This document shows, piece by piece, positions 55,365-63,308 of a DNA stretch of 64,000 bases (position 1 is the first letter of the stretch; each line of letters opens with the position of its first letter). The stretch covers positions 248,001 to 312,000 of the forward strand of contig NZ_CP089466.1 of NCBI RefSeq assembly GCF_021233415.1, read 5' to 3'. The notes below the pieces were generated by a model that saw nothing but the letters and a program-made list of their open reading frames with translations, searched no databases and was not told the origin of the DNA. This stretch comes from Halobacterium litoreum (GTDB lineage Archaea; Halobacteriota; Halobacteria; Halobacteriales; Halobacteriaceae). The translations under genes were made by a program, and so were the position numbers.

Positions 55365-57083
55365 ATGGAGCAGACTCGTCGAAACTTCATCAAGACGGCG
55401 GCGGCTGCCGCGGGGGGACTCGCAGTCGGCACGCACTCTGTCGTCGCGAACGGTACAGTCGAAGACCAGTATCTGGTAGACACGCGCTCGGCGAACTCGG
55501 ACGCGTGGCGTGAGGACGTCGAAATCGTGGAGGAAGCGCCCGAACTCGGATTCGCGTCCGTACGAGGGAGCGAGAGCGCGCTCGCTGGCCTCGACTACGC
55601 CGCGGAAATCGAGTACGAGGTCGCGCCGCCGGGCCGCCCGGAAGAGGCGCCCGCGACCGAGAACGGGGACGCCACCGACCTCGCCGCACAGGACGTAGAC
55701 GCGGGCGACGCCGATATCCCCGGGCCACATCCGCTTCAGTGGGACAAGAAGGCACAGGGCGTCGCGGAACTCCACGAGCAGGGCATCACCGGAGAGGGCG
55801 CCCGCATCGGCATCGTGGACGGCGGCATCGACCCCGACCACCCTGACCTCTCGGGGAACCTCCGGGAGGACCTCTCCGAGAACTACTCGGCGGCGCCCTC
55901 GACGGGCGTGCCGGAGGGAGGCTACCACGGGACGCACGTCGCCGGCATCGCGGCGGCGACGGGGGACAGCGCGGCAGACGGCGGCCCGTACGTCGTCGGG
56001 ATGGCGCCCGAGGCGGAACTCGTCGACAAGAAGGTGTTCCCGTTCAAATCCAGTTCGTCGTTCCTGAACGCGATCCGGTCCGCCGTCGACGACGGCTGTG
56101 ACGTGGTGAACATGAGCTTCGGTCCGGGGTCGCCGTACGGTCCGAGCGTCGAGTCCCACCTGAACGCCGAGGCGTACACGCGCGTCGGGAAGTACGCCCG
56201 CGACAACGGCACGCTCCTCGTGGAGTCCGCGGGGAACGCCGACGTGAACATCGACGCCACACCGGAACTCTCCACGAACACCGGAAAGGGGAGCCAGCCC
56301 GGCTACCTCTCGATTAGCGCGACCGGCCCGGCGACGGTGCCGAGTACGATTCCGGACTTCGGGAGCGTAGCGCCGACCACGGCGCCAGCGTACTACACGA
56401 GCTACGGCCCGGAGAGCGTCGACCTGAGTTCGCCCGGCGGGAACGTCCTGTTCACCGACTTCGACGGCGTCCTCAGCACGATGCCGCCCGAGAACCCCGG
56501 CGGCTTCGCCCGCATCGGCGACGGCGAGTACGGCGCCTACGGCACGCTCCACGGCACGAGCATGGCCGCGCCGAACGTCACCGGCGTCGCCGCGCTCCTC
56601 GCGGCGGAGAACCCCGACGCGACGCCCACGCAACTCAAGCAGACGCTCGAATCGACGGCACGAACAATCGATGAGGCGCCACCGGACATCTTCGAGGCGG
56701 CTGGCATCCCCGGCATCGGCTACTTCGAGTCGACGAACGACACGCTGTTCGGCGACTTCGAACTCGAAGACCCCTACTCGTCGAAGACCTACCGCGGTTC
56801 CGGCCACCTCGACACGGTCGCCGCCGTCTCGACGGGCATCCCCGACGCCATCGAGGGCGGCGTCGACGTGATGGGGGAGACGTACTATCCGGCTGACCCG
56901 GACGGAGACGGCAAGTACGAGGACGTGAACGGCGACGGCGTCGTCGACATGGACGACGTGGAACTCCTCTACCAGATGGCACTCCGGAACGTCGTGCCCG
57001 CCGACACGGCCGCGTTCGACTTCAACGGCGACGGTACGTTCGACATGTACGACGTGCAGGCGCTCGTCCGGCAGGTCGAGTGA
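55365..57083 (+). CDS. Tat-exported subtilisin-like protease with C-terminal dockerin-like module
   Basis: 572 aa. The twin-arginine signal is RRNFIKTAAAAAGGLAVG. After a propeptide-like stretch, the S8 catalytic triad is Asp152 (GIVDGGIDPDHPDL), His191 (GTHVAGIAAATGD) and Ser399 (HGTSMAAPNVTG). The last ~65 residues hold two calcium loops of the dockerin I kind, DVNGDGVVDMDDVELLYQM and DFNGDGTFDMYDVQALVRQ. Such halolysin-type proteases fold before export and act outside. The dockerin-like end suggests docking on a partner; no cohesin was recognised nearby. Its promoter shares a motif with the giant surface gene. Confidence 0.92.
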   Translation: MEQTRRNFIKTAAAAAGGLAVGTHSVVANGTVEDQYLVDTRSANSDAWREDVEIVEEAPELGFASVRGSESALAGLDYAAEIEYEVAPPGRPEEAPATENGDATDLAAQDVDAGDADIPGPHPLQWDKKAQGVAELHEQGITGEGARIGIVDGGIDPDHPDLSGNLREDLSENYSAAPSTGVPEGGYHGTHVAGIAAATGDSAADGGPYVVGMAPEAELVDKKVFPFKSSSSFLNAIRSAVDDGCDVVNMSFGPGSPYGPSVESHLNAEAYTRVGKYARDNGTLLVESAGNADVNIDATPELSTNTGKGSQPGYLSISATGPATVPSTIPDFGSVAPTTAPAYYTSYGPESVDLSSPGGNVLFTDFDGVLSTMPPENPGGFARIGDGEYGAYGTLHGTSMAAPNVTGVAALLAAENPDATPTQLKQTLESTARTIDEAPPDIFEAAGIPGIGYFESTNDTLFGDFELEDPYSSKTYRGSGHLDTVAAVSTGIPDAIEGGVDVMGETYYPADPDGDGKYEDVNGDGVVDMDDVELLYQMALRNVVPADTAAFDFNGDGTFDMYDVQALVRQVE

Positions 57084-57163
57084 CGTAACGCGACGCCGTC
57101 GTTCTACTTCTTTCTCTCTGCTCTTGGAGAACGCACAAGTCACGGGGCTCCCTACGACGTCGC

Positions 57164-57586
57164 ATGCGAGTTGCGGACGCGATGACGTCGCCGGTGGTGA
57201 CGGTGCCGGCGGACGCGTCGCTGCGGAAGGCGGCGGACCGAATCTGCGAGGAGGATATCGGGAGCGTCGTCGTGACGCGTGACGGGAATCCGGCGGGCAT
57301 CCTCACGGAGCGGGATTTCGTGGCGGCGGGCAGGGAGTACGACCGGGCGTTCGGCGAGATTCCGGTGTACGCGGCGGCGTCAGGGCCGCTGGTGACGGTG
57401 CGGCCGGACGCGTCGCTGCGGAAGGCGGCCCGCGAGATGAGCGAGGCGGGCGTGAAGCGCCTGCCGGTGGCCGACGGCATCGACCTCGTGGGAATCTTGA
57501 CGGCGTCGGACCTGGTGGGGGTGGGGGAGTCACTGGATTCGGCGGCCAAGCGGTACGTGCAGGAGCGGGAGGACTGGCTGTCCTAG
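57164..57586 (+). CDS. CBS-domain pair protein
   Basis: 140 aa, two CBS domains: MRVADAMTSPVVTVPADASL with DIGSVVVTRDGNPAGILTE, and GPLVTVRPDASLRKAAREM with VKRLPVADGIDLVGILTA. Such stand-alone pairs bind adenine nucleotides as energy sensors. The partner is not evident. It overlaps the converging sulfatase gene by 4 nt. Confidence 0.92.
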   Translation: MRVADAMTSPVVTVPADASLRKAADRICEEDIGSVVVTRDGNPAGILTERDFVAAGREYDRAFGEIPVYAAASGPLVTVRPDASLRKAAREMSEAGVKRLPVADGIDLVGILTASDLVGVGESLDSAAKRYVQEREDWLS

Positions 57587-58827
57587 AGGTAGCCGAGGTC
57601 TTCGAGGTGGTCGTCGATGTCGAGCTGTTCGACTTCGTCGAGGGGGCGGCCGCGTTCGGGCATGAGCCGCTGGAGTTTCGCTTCGAGCGCGCTGTCCTCG
57701 ATGCGCTGGAGTTCGCGGGGGTCGGCTTCGAGGTCGTAGAGTTCGGAATCCCAGTCGCGGTCGGGGTATTCGACGTACTTCGCGCCGTCGTATCGGATGG
57801 CGCGCGCCCAGTTCTTGTCGCCGTGGAGGGAGGCGCCGCAGGCGCGCATGTAGGCGGGGCGGTCGGCGACGCCGGGACGAATCGGGTCGCCGTCCACGTC
57901 GTTCTCGGGGCGGGCGTCGACGCCGAGCGCGTCTAAGAGGGTGGGGAACACGTCGACCTGTCGGAGTTGGGCGTCGACGCGCGCGGATTCGATGCCGGGG
58001 CCGGCGAGGACGAACGGGACGTTCGTGGTGAAGTCGTAGACGTTCTCGCCGTGGCCGTTCTCGAGGTAGTGGTCGGCGATGTCGGGGCCGCGGTCGGCCC
58101 ACCGGCGGTTGAGTTTGCCGGCCCAGTTGCGGGTGTCGACGCCGCCGTAGTACCGGAGGGCGTCGCGGGCGGACTTCAGGAGGAGGCGGACGGGGCTGTT
58201 CCGGAAGGTGACGCTCTCGCCGTGGTCGCCGAGGAACGCGACGACGGTGTCGTCGGGCGCGGCGTCGACGAGCGCCTCGATTTCGCGGTCGAGCGCGGAG
58301 AGCGCGCGGCCGTACGGGGTCTCGCCGTACTCAGGGCTGTCGAACTCGCTGGGGACGCGGACGTCCTCGTGAATCTCCCAGAGGTGGACGAACGCGGCGA
58401 ACGGTTCGGGCAGACTCTCGACCCTGCTGAGCCCTTCGGAGCGCCAGTCGCCGAACATATCGGCGTTCTCGGCCCGGTGGTCGTACTCGTCGAAGCCGCG
58501 GTCGAGACCCGTTTCCGGGAGGAGCGGCCCCGTCACCATCGCTTCGGTGTGGTAGCCCGCGTCGCCGAGCACTTCGGCGAGTGGGTCGACGTCCGGCGAG
58601 AGCGTGCCGTGGCGCAGGGACTGCACGCCGTTGCGCTCGTTGTAGGTGCCCGTGAGCAGGCTCGCCATCGCGGGCGTGGTGGTGGTCGTCGTCGAGTAGA
58701 GGTTCGAGCAGTCCATGCCGCGCTCCCGGAGGCCGTCGAGGAACGGGGTGTCGGTGCGGTCGCTTCGCACGAAGTCGTCGCGCAGGCAGTCCACGCAGAC
58801 GACGAGTAGATTCGGCGTGTCGGTCAT
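57583..58827 (-). CDS. Sulfatase-family protein (alkaline-phosphatase superfamily)
   Basis: 414 aa, no signal peptide. Metal-site motifs: LLVVCVDCLRDDFV at the N-terminus, TTTTTTPAMASLLTGTYN where the nucleophile (here Thr) lies, FLGDHGESVTF, and the ending LYDLEADPREL. The sulfatase C/S-x-P-x-R motif reads T-T-P-A-M-A, so formylglycine-type sulfatase chemistry is unlikely; phosphodiester or phosphoglycan chemistry is possible. Its ATG overlaps the previous gene's stop (ATGA), so both related proteins are made together. Confidence 0.85.
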   Translation of the reverse strand: MTDTPNLLVVCVDCLRDDFVRSDRTDTPFLDGLRERGMDCSNLYSTTTTTTPAMASLLTGTYNERNGVQSLRHGTLSPDVDPLAEVLGDAGYHTEAMVTGPLLPETGLDRGFDEYDHRAENADMFGDWRSEGLSRVESLPEPFAAFVHLWEIHEDVRVPSEFDSPEYGETPYGRALSALDREIEALVDAAPDDTVVAFLGDHGESVTFRNSPVRLLLKSARDALRYYGGVDTRNWAGKLNRRWADRGPDIADHYLENGHGENVYDFTTNVPFVLAGPGIESARVDAQLRQVDVFPTLLDALGVDARPENDVDGDPIRPGVADRPAYMRACGASLHGDKNWARAIRYDGAKYVEYPDRDWDSELYDLEADPRELQRIEDSALEAKLQRLMPERGRPLDEVEQLDIDDHLEDLGYL

Positions 58828-59732
58828 GTCTTGTAGCCGAGACTCTCCAGTCGCTCGTCCACGACGTCCGCGTCGGTCTCGTCGGTCGCGGGCGCCGCGC
58901 CGTCGCCGGGGTCGCGGGTCTGTTCGTCGGTCGCCGAGGTCACGCACCACGGCACCTCGCGGAGCGCGGGGATGTCGACGCCGCCGGGGTGGCCGTAGAT
59001 GTGGTGCTCGCCGAACGCGTTGCCGTGGTCGGCCGTGAGCACGGCGGTGTCGGCGTCGACGTTCGAGAGGAGTAGTTCCACGTCTTCGAGGACGGCTTCG
59101 AGGTTGCGCTCGTAGTCCGCCCACACGTCGGCCTCACTGCGCTTGCCGAACCGGAGTTCCTCCCAGACGGACATCGGCTGGTCGCCCCAGTCGTCGAGCG
59201 CGATGCCGTCGTCGTCCCCGAACACGGTCGGGAAGTGCGGCTGCATGTAGTGGACGACGAGGCGCTCGGTGTCGGCCTCGCGGCCCGCGCGAATCGCGGC
59301 GTCGGTCAGCGGACGGGGCGGAATCGTGCCGGTGTCGTCGTCCCACGCGTGCTTCCAGACCTCGTCTACGTACCCGAACCGGTCGGTGTCGATGGTCCGA
59401 GTGGTGTAGGGGTTCCCGGTGACGTACGCGACGTCCGCGAGTTCGTCGTCGGTCGCCGCCCCGAAGACGGATTCGAGCCACTCCGTGGACGTGCTCGCGG
59501 GCGACGTGGCGGTGTCGCCGACGTCGAAGGAGTAGTCGCCGTCGCCGACGACGTCCGCGAACACGTCGGCGCGACACGCGTCGAGCACGACGAGGAGGTC
59601 CCAGTCGGCGTCCAGCACCGGGTCAGGGTCCGTCCGCGAACCCACCGCGTAGTAGGTGCGGGAGACGAACTCGCGGACCGCGTCCAATCCGGCGTACCGG
59701 AGACTGCGGACGGCCGCCGCGAGGTCGGACAT
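58824..59732 (-). CDS. Second, shorter sulfatase-superfamily protein
   Basis: 302 aa. WDLLVVLDACRADVFADVVG at the N-terminal metal site, TSPASTSTEWLESVF at the nucleophile region and AVLTADHGNAFGEHHIYGHP at the second metal site place it in the alkaline-phosphatase superfamily. The C-terminal VDERLESLGYK resembles the end of its neighbour (DDHLEDLGYL). The protein lacks the central insertion of the 414-aa relative. ATG 59732 is preferred to the GTG one codon before. Haloarchaeal homologues often lie near glycan genes, which fits the surface locus next door. Confidence 0.8.
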   Translation of the reverse strand: MSDLAAAVRSLRYAGLDAVREFVSRTYYAVGSRTDPDPVLDADWDLLVVLDACRADVFADVVGDGDYSFDVGDTATSPASTSTEWLESVFGAATDDELADVAYVTGNPYTTRTIDTDRFGYVDEVWKHAWDDDTGTIPPRPLTDAAIRAGREADTERLVVHYMQPHFPTVFGDDDGIALDDWGDQPMSVWEELRFGKRSEADVWADYERNLEAVLEDVELLLSNVDADTAVLTADHGNAFGEHHIYGHPGGVDIPALREVPWCVTSATDEQTRDPGDGAAPATDETDADVVDERLESLGYKT

Positions 59733-59818
59733 CACGCGTCCCCCCGGCGCGGCGCGTAGCGGTCGTTCACGCCACCGGAATCGGTCGGCGGCTACAAGAC
59801 TGCTACGGAACCGCCGCG

Positions 59819-60736
59819 TCAGTCGCCGGCGAGCGCGCCGAACTCGTGGTCGCCCGAGACGGCGACGTTCCCCCGACGGACGGCGGTGTCGCCGGCGAGG
59901 TGGGCTCGCGCCGCCGCGACGAGCGCGTCGGCTTCGAGTGGCTGGCCGCGCGCTCGCACGTCCTCGACGGTGGCCTCCGGCGGCACCTCGAAGGCGCGCT
60001 GGGTGAGAATCGGGCCCTGGTCGAGGTCGGTGGTGACGTAGTGGGCGGTGACGCCGGCGACCCGGACGCCCGCCTCGACGGCCTGCCGGTAGGCCTGGGC
60101 GCCGGGGAACGCCGGCAGCAGGCTCGGGTGGACGTTGACGATGCGGCCCGCGTACCGGAACACCACGTCCGGGCTGAGGATGCGCATGTAGCGCGCGAGC
60201 AACACGAGGTCCACGTCGTACTCGTCTAGGAGGTCGAGCAGGCGGTCCTCGTCGGGCTTGCCGGAGTCGTCGCCCACGTCGTAGAACGGGACGCCGTGCT
60301 CGTCGGCGATGGCTTCGAGGTCGTCGTGGTTCCCGACGACGACGCGAATCTCCGCCGAGAGGTCCGCGTCGAGGAGCGCGCGCAGGCAGTGGTCCTCTTT
60401 CGTCACGAGGACGGCGACGCCCTCGTCGCGCTCGTCGGGGAAGCGCACGCGCACGTCCACGCCGAGGTCGTCGCCGAGGACGGCGAGCGCGGCGCGCAGT
60501 TCCTCGCGCTCCGCGTCCGTGGCCGGGCCGTCGCTGTCAGGAGCGACGTCAGCATGAAGGGTCATCCGGAAGACGCCGTCGCGGACGGTCTGCTCGATGT
60601 CCTCGACGTTCGCGTCGCGCTCGAACAGCAGTCCCGTGACGCCCGCGACGATGCCGGTGCGGTCGGCTCCGACCACCGTGATTTCGGTGTGGTCGTCGCG
60701 CGTCGCTGCGCCCGTGGGCTGCCGTTCGCTGGGCAT
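59819..60736 (-). CDS. purU: Formyltetrahydrofolate deformylase
   Basis: 305 aa. An N-terminal ACT domain (EITVVGADRTGIVAGVTGLL) precedes a formyltransferase-like catalytic domain: FRYAGRIVNVHPSLLPAFPG and GVTAHYVTTDLDQGPILTQ with the catalytic Asn-His-Asp set. It hydrolyses 10-formyltetrahydrofolate to formate and tetrahydrofolate. Residues after that (ATVEDVRARGQPLEADALVA) are typical of the family end. It is divergent from purS, with 123 nt between, and together they concern one-carbon units and purine synthesis. Confidence 0.92.
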   Translation of the reverse strand: MPSERQPTGAATRDDHTEITVVGADRTGIVAGVTGLLFERDANVEDIEQTVRDGVFRMTLHADVAPDSDGPATDAEREELRAALAVLGDDLGVDVRVRFPDERDEGVAVLVTKEDHCLRALLDADLSAEIRVVVGNHDDLEAIADEHGVPFYDVGDDSGKPDEDRLLDLLDEYDVDLVLLARYMRILSPDVVFRYAGRIVNVHPSLLPAFPGAQAYRQAVEAGVRVAGVTAHYVTTDLDQGPILTQRAFEVPPEATVEDVRARGQPLEADALVAAARAHLAGDTAVRRGNVAVSGDHEFGALAGD

Positions 60737-60859
60737 ACCACCGGAGACGGCGCGAGCGCGGATAAGCCGCGCCCCTCGCGCAACGTCTGCCGATGCACGT
60801 TCGTGTATCTTCGCACGTTTCCAAAAGAGTCTTTGACCACGGTCGCCCACAACTACGCG

Positions 60860-61114
60860 ATGACCGCGTACACCGCGACGGTGACGGTCCGACTCAAGCG
60901 GGGCGTCCTCGACCCCGAAGCCGAGACCACCCAGCGCGCGCTCGAACGCCTCGGGTTCGAACTCGCGGACCTCCGCTCCGCGGACCGCTTCGAGATAGAC
61001 CTCGACGCCGACGACGCCGACGCCGCCGCCGACCGCGCCGGCGAGATGGCCGACCGACTGCTCGCGAACCCGACCGTCCACGACTACGACGTCGCGGTCG
61101 AACAGCGAGAATGA
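60860..61114 (+). CDS. purS: Phosphoribosylformylglycinamidine synthase subunit PurS
   Basis: 84 aa. AYTATVTVRLKRGVLDPEAE and TTQRALERLGFELADLRSA are the PurS signatures. It bridges PurL and PurQ in the enzyme that makes formylglycinamidine ribonucleotide. It is followed by purQ, but with a 79-nt gap that contains a hairpin. Confidence 0.94.
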   Translation: MTAYTATVTVRLKRGVLDPEAETTQRALERLGFELADLRSADRFEIDLDADDADAAADRAGEMADRLLANPTVHDYDVAVEQRE

Positions 61115-61118
61115 CTTC

Positions 61119-61163
61119 CGAAAGACAGTCCTGCTCGCTGCGCTCCGCGGGCTGTGACTTTCG
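61119..61163 (+). terminator. Hairpin between purS and purQ
   Basis: CGAAAG-ACAG-TCC (61119-61131) pairs with GGG-CTGT, a GA bulge and CTTTCG (61149-61163), enclosing GCTCGCTGCGCTCCGC. It starts 5 nt behind the purS stop. It may attenuate purQ, protect the purS message or be a degenerate repeat. Confidence 0.5.
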
Positions 61164-61193
61164 ACGTCACACTCGCCACCGGGGGTGGCTCGC

Positions 61194-61868
61194 GTGACGG
61201 TATCGGTCGTCCGCTTCGGCGGGTCGAACTGCGACCGGGACGCCGTCCGCGCGCTCGAATCCGTCGGCGCGGACGCCCAACTCGTCTGGCACGAGGACGG
61301 CCTCCCCGAGGACACCACGGGCGTCGTCCTGCCCGGGGGCTTCTCGTACGGCGACTACCTGCGCGCCGGCGCGATGGCCGCCCAGTCCCCGATTCTCGAC
61401 GACGTGCGCGAGGCCGCCGGCGACGGCGTGCCCGTGCTCGGCGTCTGCAACGGCGCGCAAATCGGCTGCGAGGCCGGCCTGACGCCGGGCGCGTTCACGA
61501 CGAACGCGAGCGCTCGCTTCCAGTGCGAGCGCGTCCACCTGCGCGTCGAGAACGCCGACACGCCGTGGACCGCGGCCTACGACGAGGGCGACGTCATCGA
61601 ACTCCCAATCGCGCACGGCGAGGGGCGCTTCGAGGTCGCCGAGCCCGCCTACGACGACCTCGTCGAGTCCGACCGCGTCCTGTTCCGGTACTGCGACGCC
61701 GACGGCGACGTCACCGACGACGCGAACCCGAACGGCTCCCGTGGCGCGGTCGCGGGCGTCCTCGGCGAGCGCGAGACGGTCGCCGTGATGATGCCCCACC
61801 CCGAGCGCGCGACGCTCCCGGAACTCGGCCTGACCGACGGCCGCGGCGTCCTCGGCGCGTTCGCGTAG
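61194..61868 (+). CDS. purQ: Phosphoribosylformylglycinamidine synthase subunit PurQ
   Basis: 224 aa, glutamine amidotransferase class I. VLPGGFSYGDYLRAGAMAA contains the oxyanion region, GVPVLGVCNGAQIGCEAG the nucleophile Cys, and MPHPERA the His-Glu of the triad. It supplies ammonia to PurL. GTG 61194 (MTVSVVRFGGSNCDRD) matches the family start; GTG 61185 is a possible alternative. Confidence 0.94.
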   Translation: MTVSVVRFGGSNCDRDAVRALESVGADAQLVWHEDGLPEDTTGVVLPGGFSYGDYLRAGAMAAQSPILDDVREAAGDGVPVLGVCNGAQIGCEAGLTPGAFTTNASARFQCERVHLRVENADTPWTAAYDEGDVIELPIAHGEGRFEVAEPAYDDLVESDRVLFRYCDADGDVTDDANPNGSRGAVAGVLGERETVAVMMPHPERATLPELGLTDGRGVLGAFA

Positions 61869-62189
61869 CTACTCCTCGATTCTCTGCCCCCAGAAGCCGC
61901 CGTGCTTGGTGACGGTCACGTCCCCCCGCACGCGAACCTGACACGCCAGTCGCAGGCCGCTGTCGGCGTCGTGGGGCGGGAAGGAGAGTCGCCGCCGCTC
62001 TCCGCTCGTCGGTTCGCTCACGTCGCCCTCGACTTCGACGGCACACGTCCCGCAGGTCGCCATCCCGTGGCAGTTCAGGGTGTCCGAGAGCCCGTTGTGG
62101 GGCGTCTCGCCCGCCTCCTTCAGGGCGTCCCGCAGCGTCGCACCCGTCTCGCACTCGATGTCGCGGCCCTCGTAGTGTATCGTCGGCAT
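61869..62189 (-). CDS. 2Fe-2S plant-type ferredoxin
   Basis: 106 aa. Cysteines for the cluster: CHGMATCGTCAVEVEG (three) and LACQVRVRG (the fourth). The end FWGQRIEE is common in haloarchaeal members. It is shorter than the main halophilic ferredoxin, which carries an acidic N-terminal insertion absent here, so it is a secondary electron carrier. It abuts the purQ stop with no gap. Confidence 0.92.
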   Translation of the reverse strand: MPTIHYEGRDIECETGATLRDALKEAGETPHNGLSDTLNCHGMATCGTCAVEVEGDVSEPTSGERRRLSFPPHDADSGLRLACQVRVRGDVTVTKHGGFWGQRIEE

Positions 62190-62285
62190 ACCGCACGGTA
62201 GGGGCGCCAGTGCCCTACCGATTTCCCCGCGCGACGACTCGCCGCCGGGGAAACCACGATACGGCCGGCGCTCCTACTCGGCCAC

Positions 62286-62612
62286 GTGGACGAACCACAG
62301 CCAGCCGAGGAGTGGCCCGACCGCCCGCTCTCCGAGGCCGAGGCACGCGACCTCCGCGAGGGCGACGTGCGCGCGGTCTGGGTGATGGACCACGAGGAGA
62401 GCGTCCGGTCGGCGGTCCTCCCCGACGACGCACCGGACGACGCGGTCGTCGACGTCGTGCTCGAGACCGAGGACGCCTTCGAGATGTACAGCTACACGGG
62501 CGGCCGGTGGATGAACTACGGAACCCAGCGGCGAGACGACGAGGACGCACCGTCGATGGCGGGCACCCTCGAATCCTATCGCGTGCTCGCCGGCGAGTCG
62601 GCGGGCTTCTGA
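62286..62612 (+). CDS. Small acidic haloarchaeal protein, unknown function
   Basis: 108 aa with GTG start. Sequence such as PLSEAEARDLREGDVRAVWV, ETEDAFEMYSYTGGRWMNYG and AGTLESYRVLAGESAGF suggests an alpha-beta fold without membrane segments or cysteines. I do not recognise a named family. It is divergent from the ferredoxin gene and converges with the methyltransferase gene (3 nt apart). Confidence 0.7.
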   Translation: MDEPQPAEEWPDRPLSEAEARDLREGDVRAVWVMDHEESVRSAVLPDDAPDDAVVDVVLETEDAFEMYSYTGGRWMNYGTQRRDDEDAPSMAGTLESYRVLAGESAGF

Positions 62613-62615
62613 GTC

Positions 62616-63308
62616 CTACTTCGGCACCCAGACGAGCGGGTGGTTCCGCCACATCCACGGCTCCTCCGGCTCGTCGACGACCGACCAGAAGCTCCGCGGC
62701 CACGTCCCGAGCGCGTCGTGGATGGCGTCGTAGGACAGCGTGCTCTCGCCGTCCAAGAGGAGGCTGAAGCGCTCTTCGTGGCGCTCCGGGTCGAAGTCGT
62801 CGTCTGGCGGGTTCTGGATGGCGGCGCGGTAGTGCGAGCGCGCGAGGTCGTTCGTGTACGCGAGCACGAGCGTGCCGCCGGGCGCGACGGCGTCGTACAG
62901 CGACCGGAGCGCGCGCTCGGAGTCGGCGACGTAACAGAGCGTGTGACAGCAGACGACGAGGTCGAACTGCCTGCCCGGGTCGAACTCCGGGAGGACGCCG
63001 CGCTCGAACGCGGCGTTCGCGACGCCCTCGCTGGCGGCGCGCTCGCGGTTCTCTGCGACGACGGAGCCGGCGGCGTCGTATCCGAACACCTCGGTCTCGG
63101 GGTGGCGCTCGGCGAGCGCGAACGCGACCGGGCCGGGGCCACAGCCCACGTCGGCGACGGAGTCGGGGGCGCCGCGCTCGCTCAAGAACGCGGGCAGCAG
63201 GTCGACGACGTGTGCCGTCGCGGGCGTCGCGCCGTCGCGTTCGTCCGCGTCGGCGTCTCGCCAGAATGCGTTCCAGTCGATGGTGTCGGGGTGGGTGGCG
63301 TCAGTCAT
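62616..63308 (-). CDS. Class I SAM-dependent methyltransferase
   Basis: 230 aa. The SAM-binding motif I is SVADVGCGPGPVAFALAE, the acidic loop is VFGYDAAGSVV, and FDLVVCCHTLCYVADSERAL is the post-motif region. The end, EEPWMWRNHPLVWVPK, is rich in tryptophan. The substrate is unknown. Its ATG overlaps the stop of the hydrolase upstream, so both come from one message. Confidence 0.88.
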   Translation of the reverse strand: MTDATHPDTIDWNAFWRDADADERDGATPATAHVVDLLPAFLSERGAPDSVADVGCGPGPVAFALAERHPETEVFGYDAAGSVVAENRERAASEGVANAAFERGVLPEFDPGRQFDLVVCCHTLCYVADSERALRSLYDAVAPGGTLVLAYTNDLARSHYRAAIQNPPDDDFDPERHEERFSLLLDGESTLSYDAIHDALGTWPRSFWSVVDEPEEPWMWRNHPLVWVPK

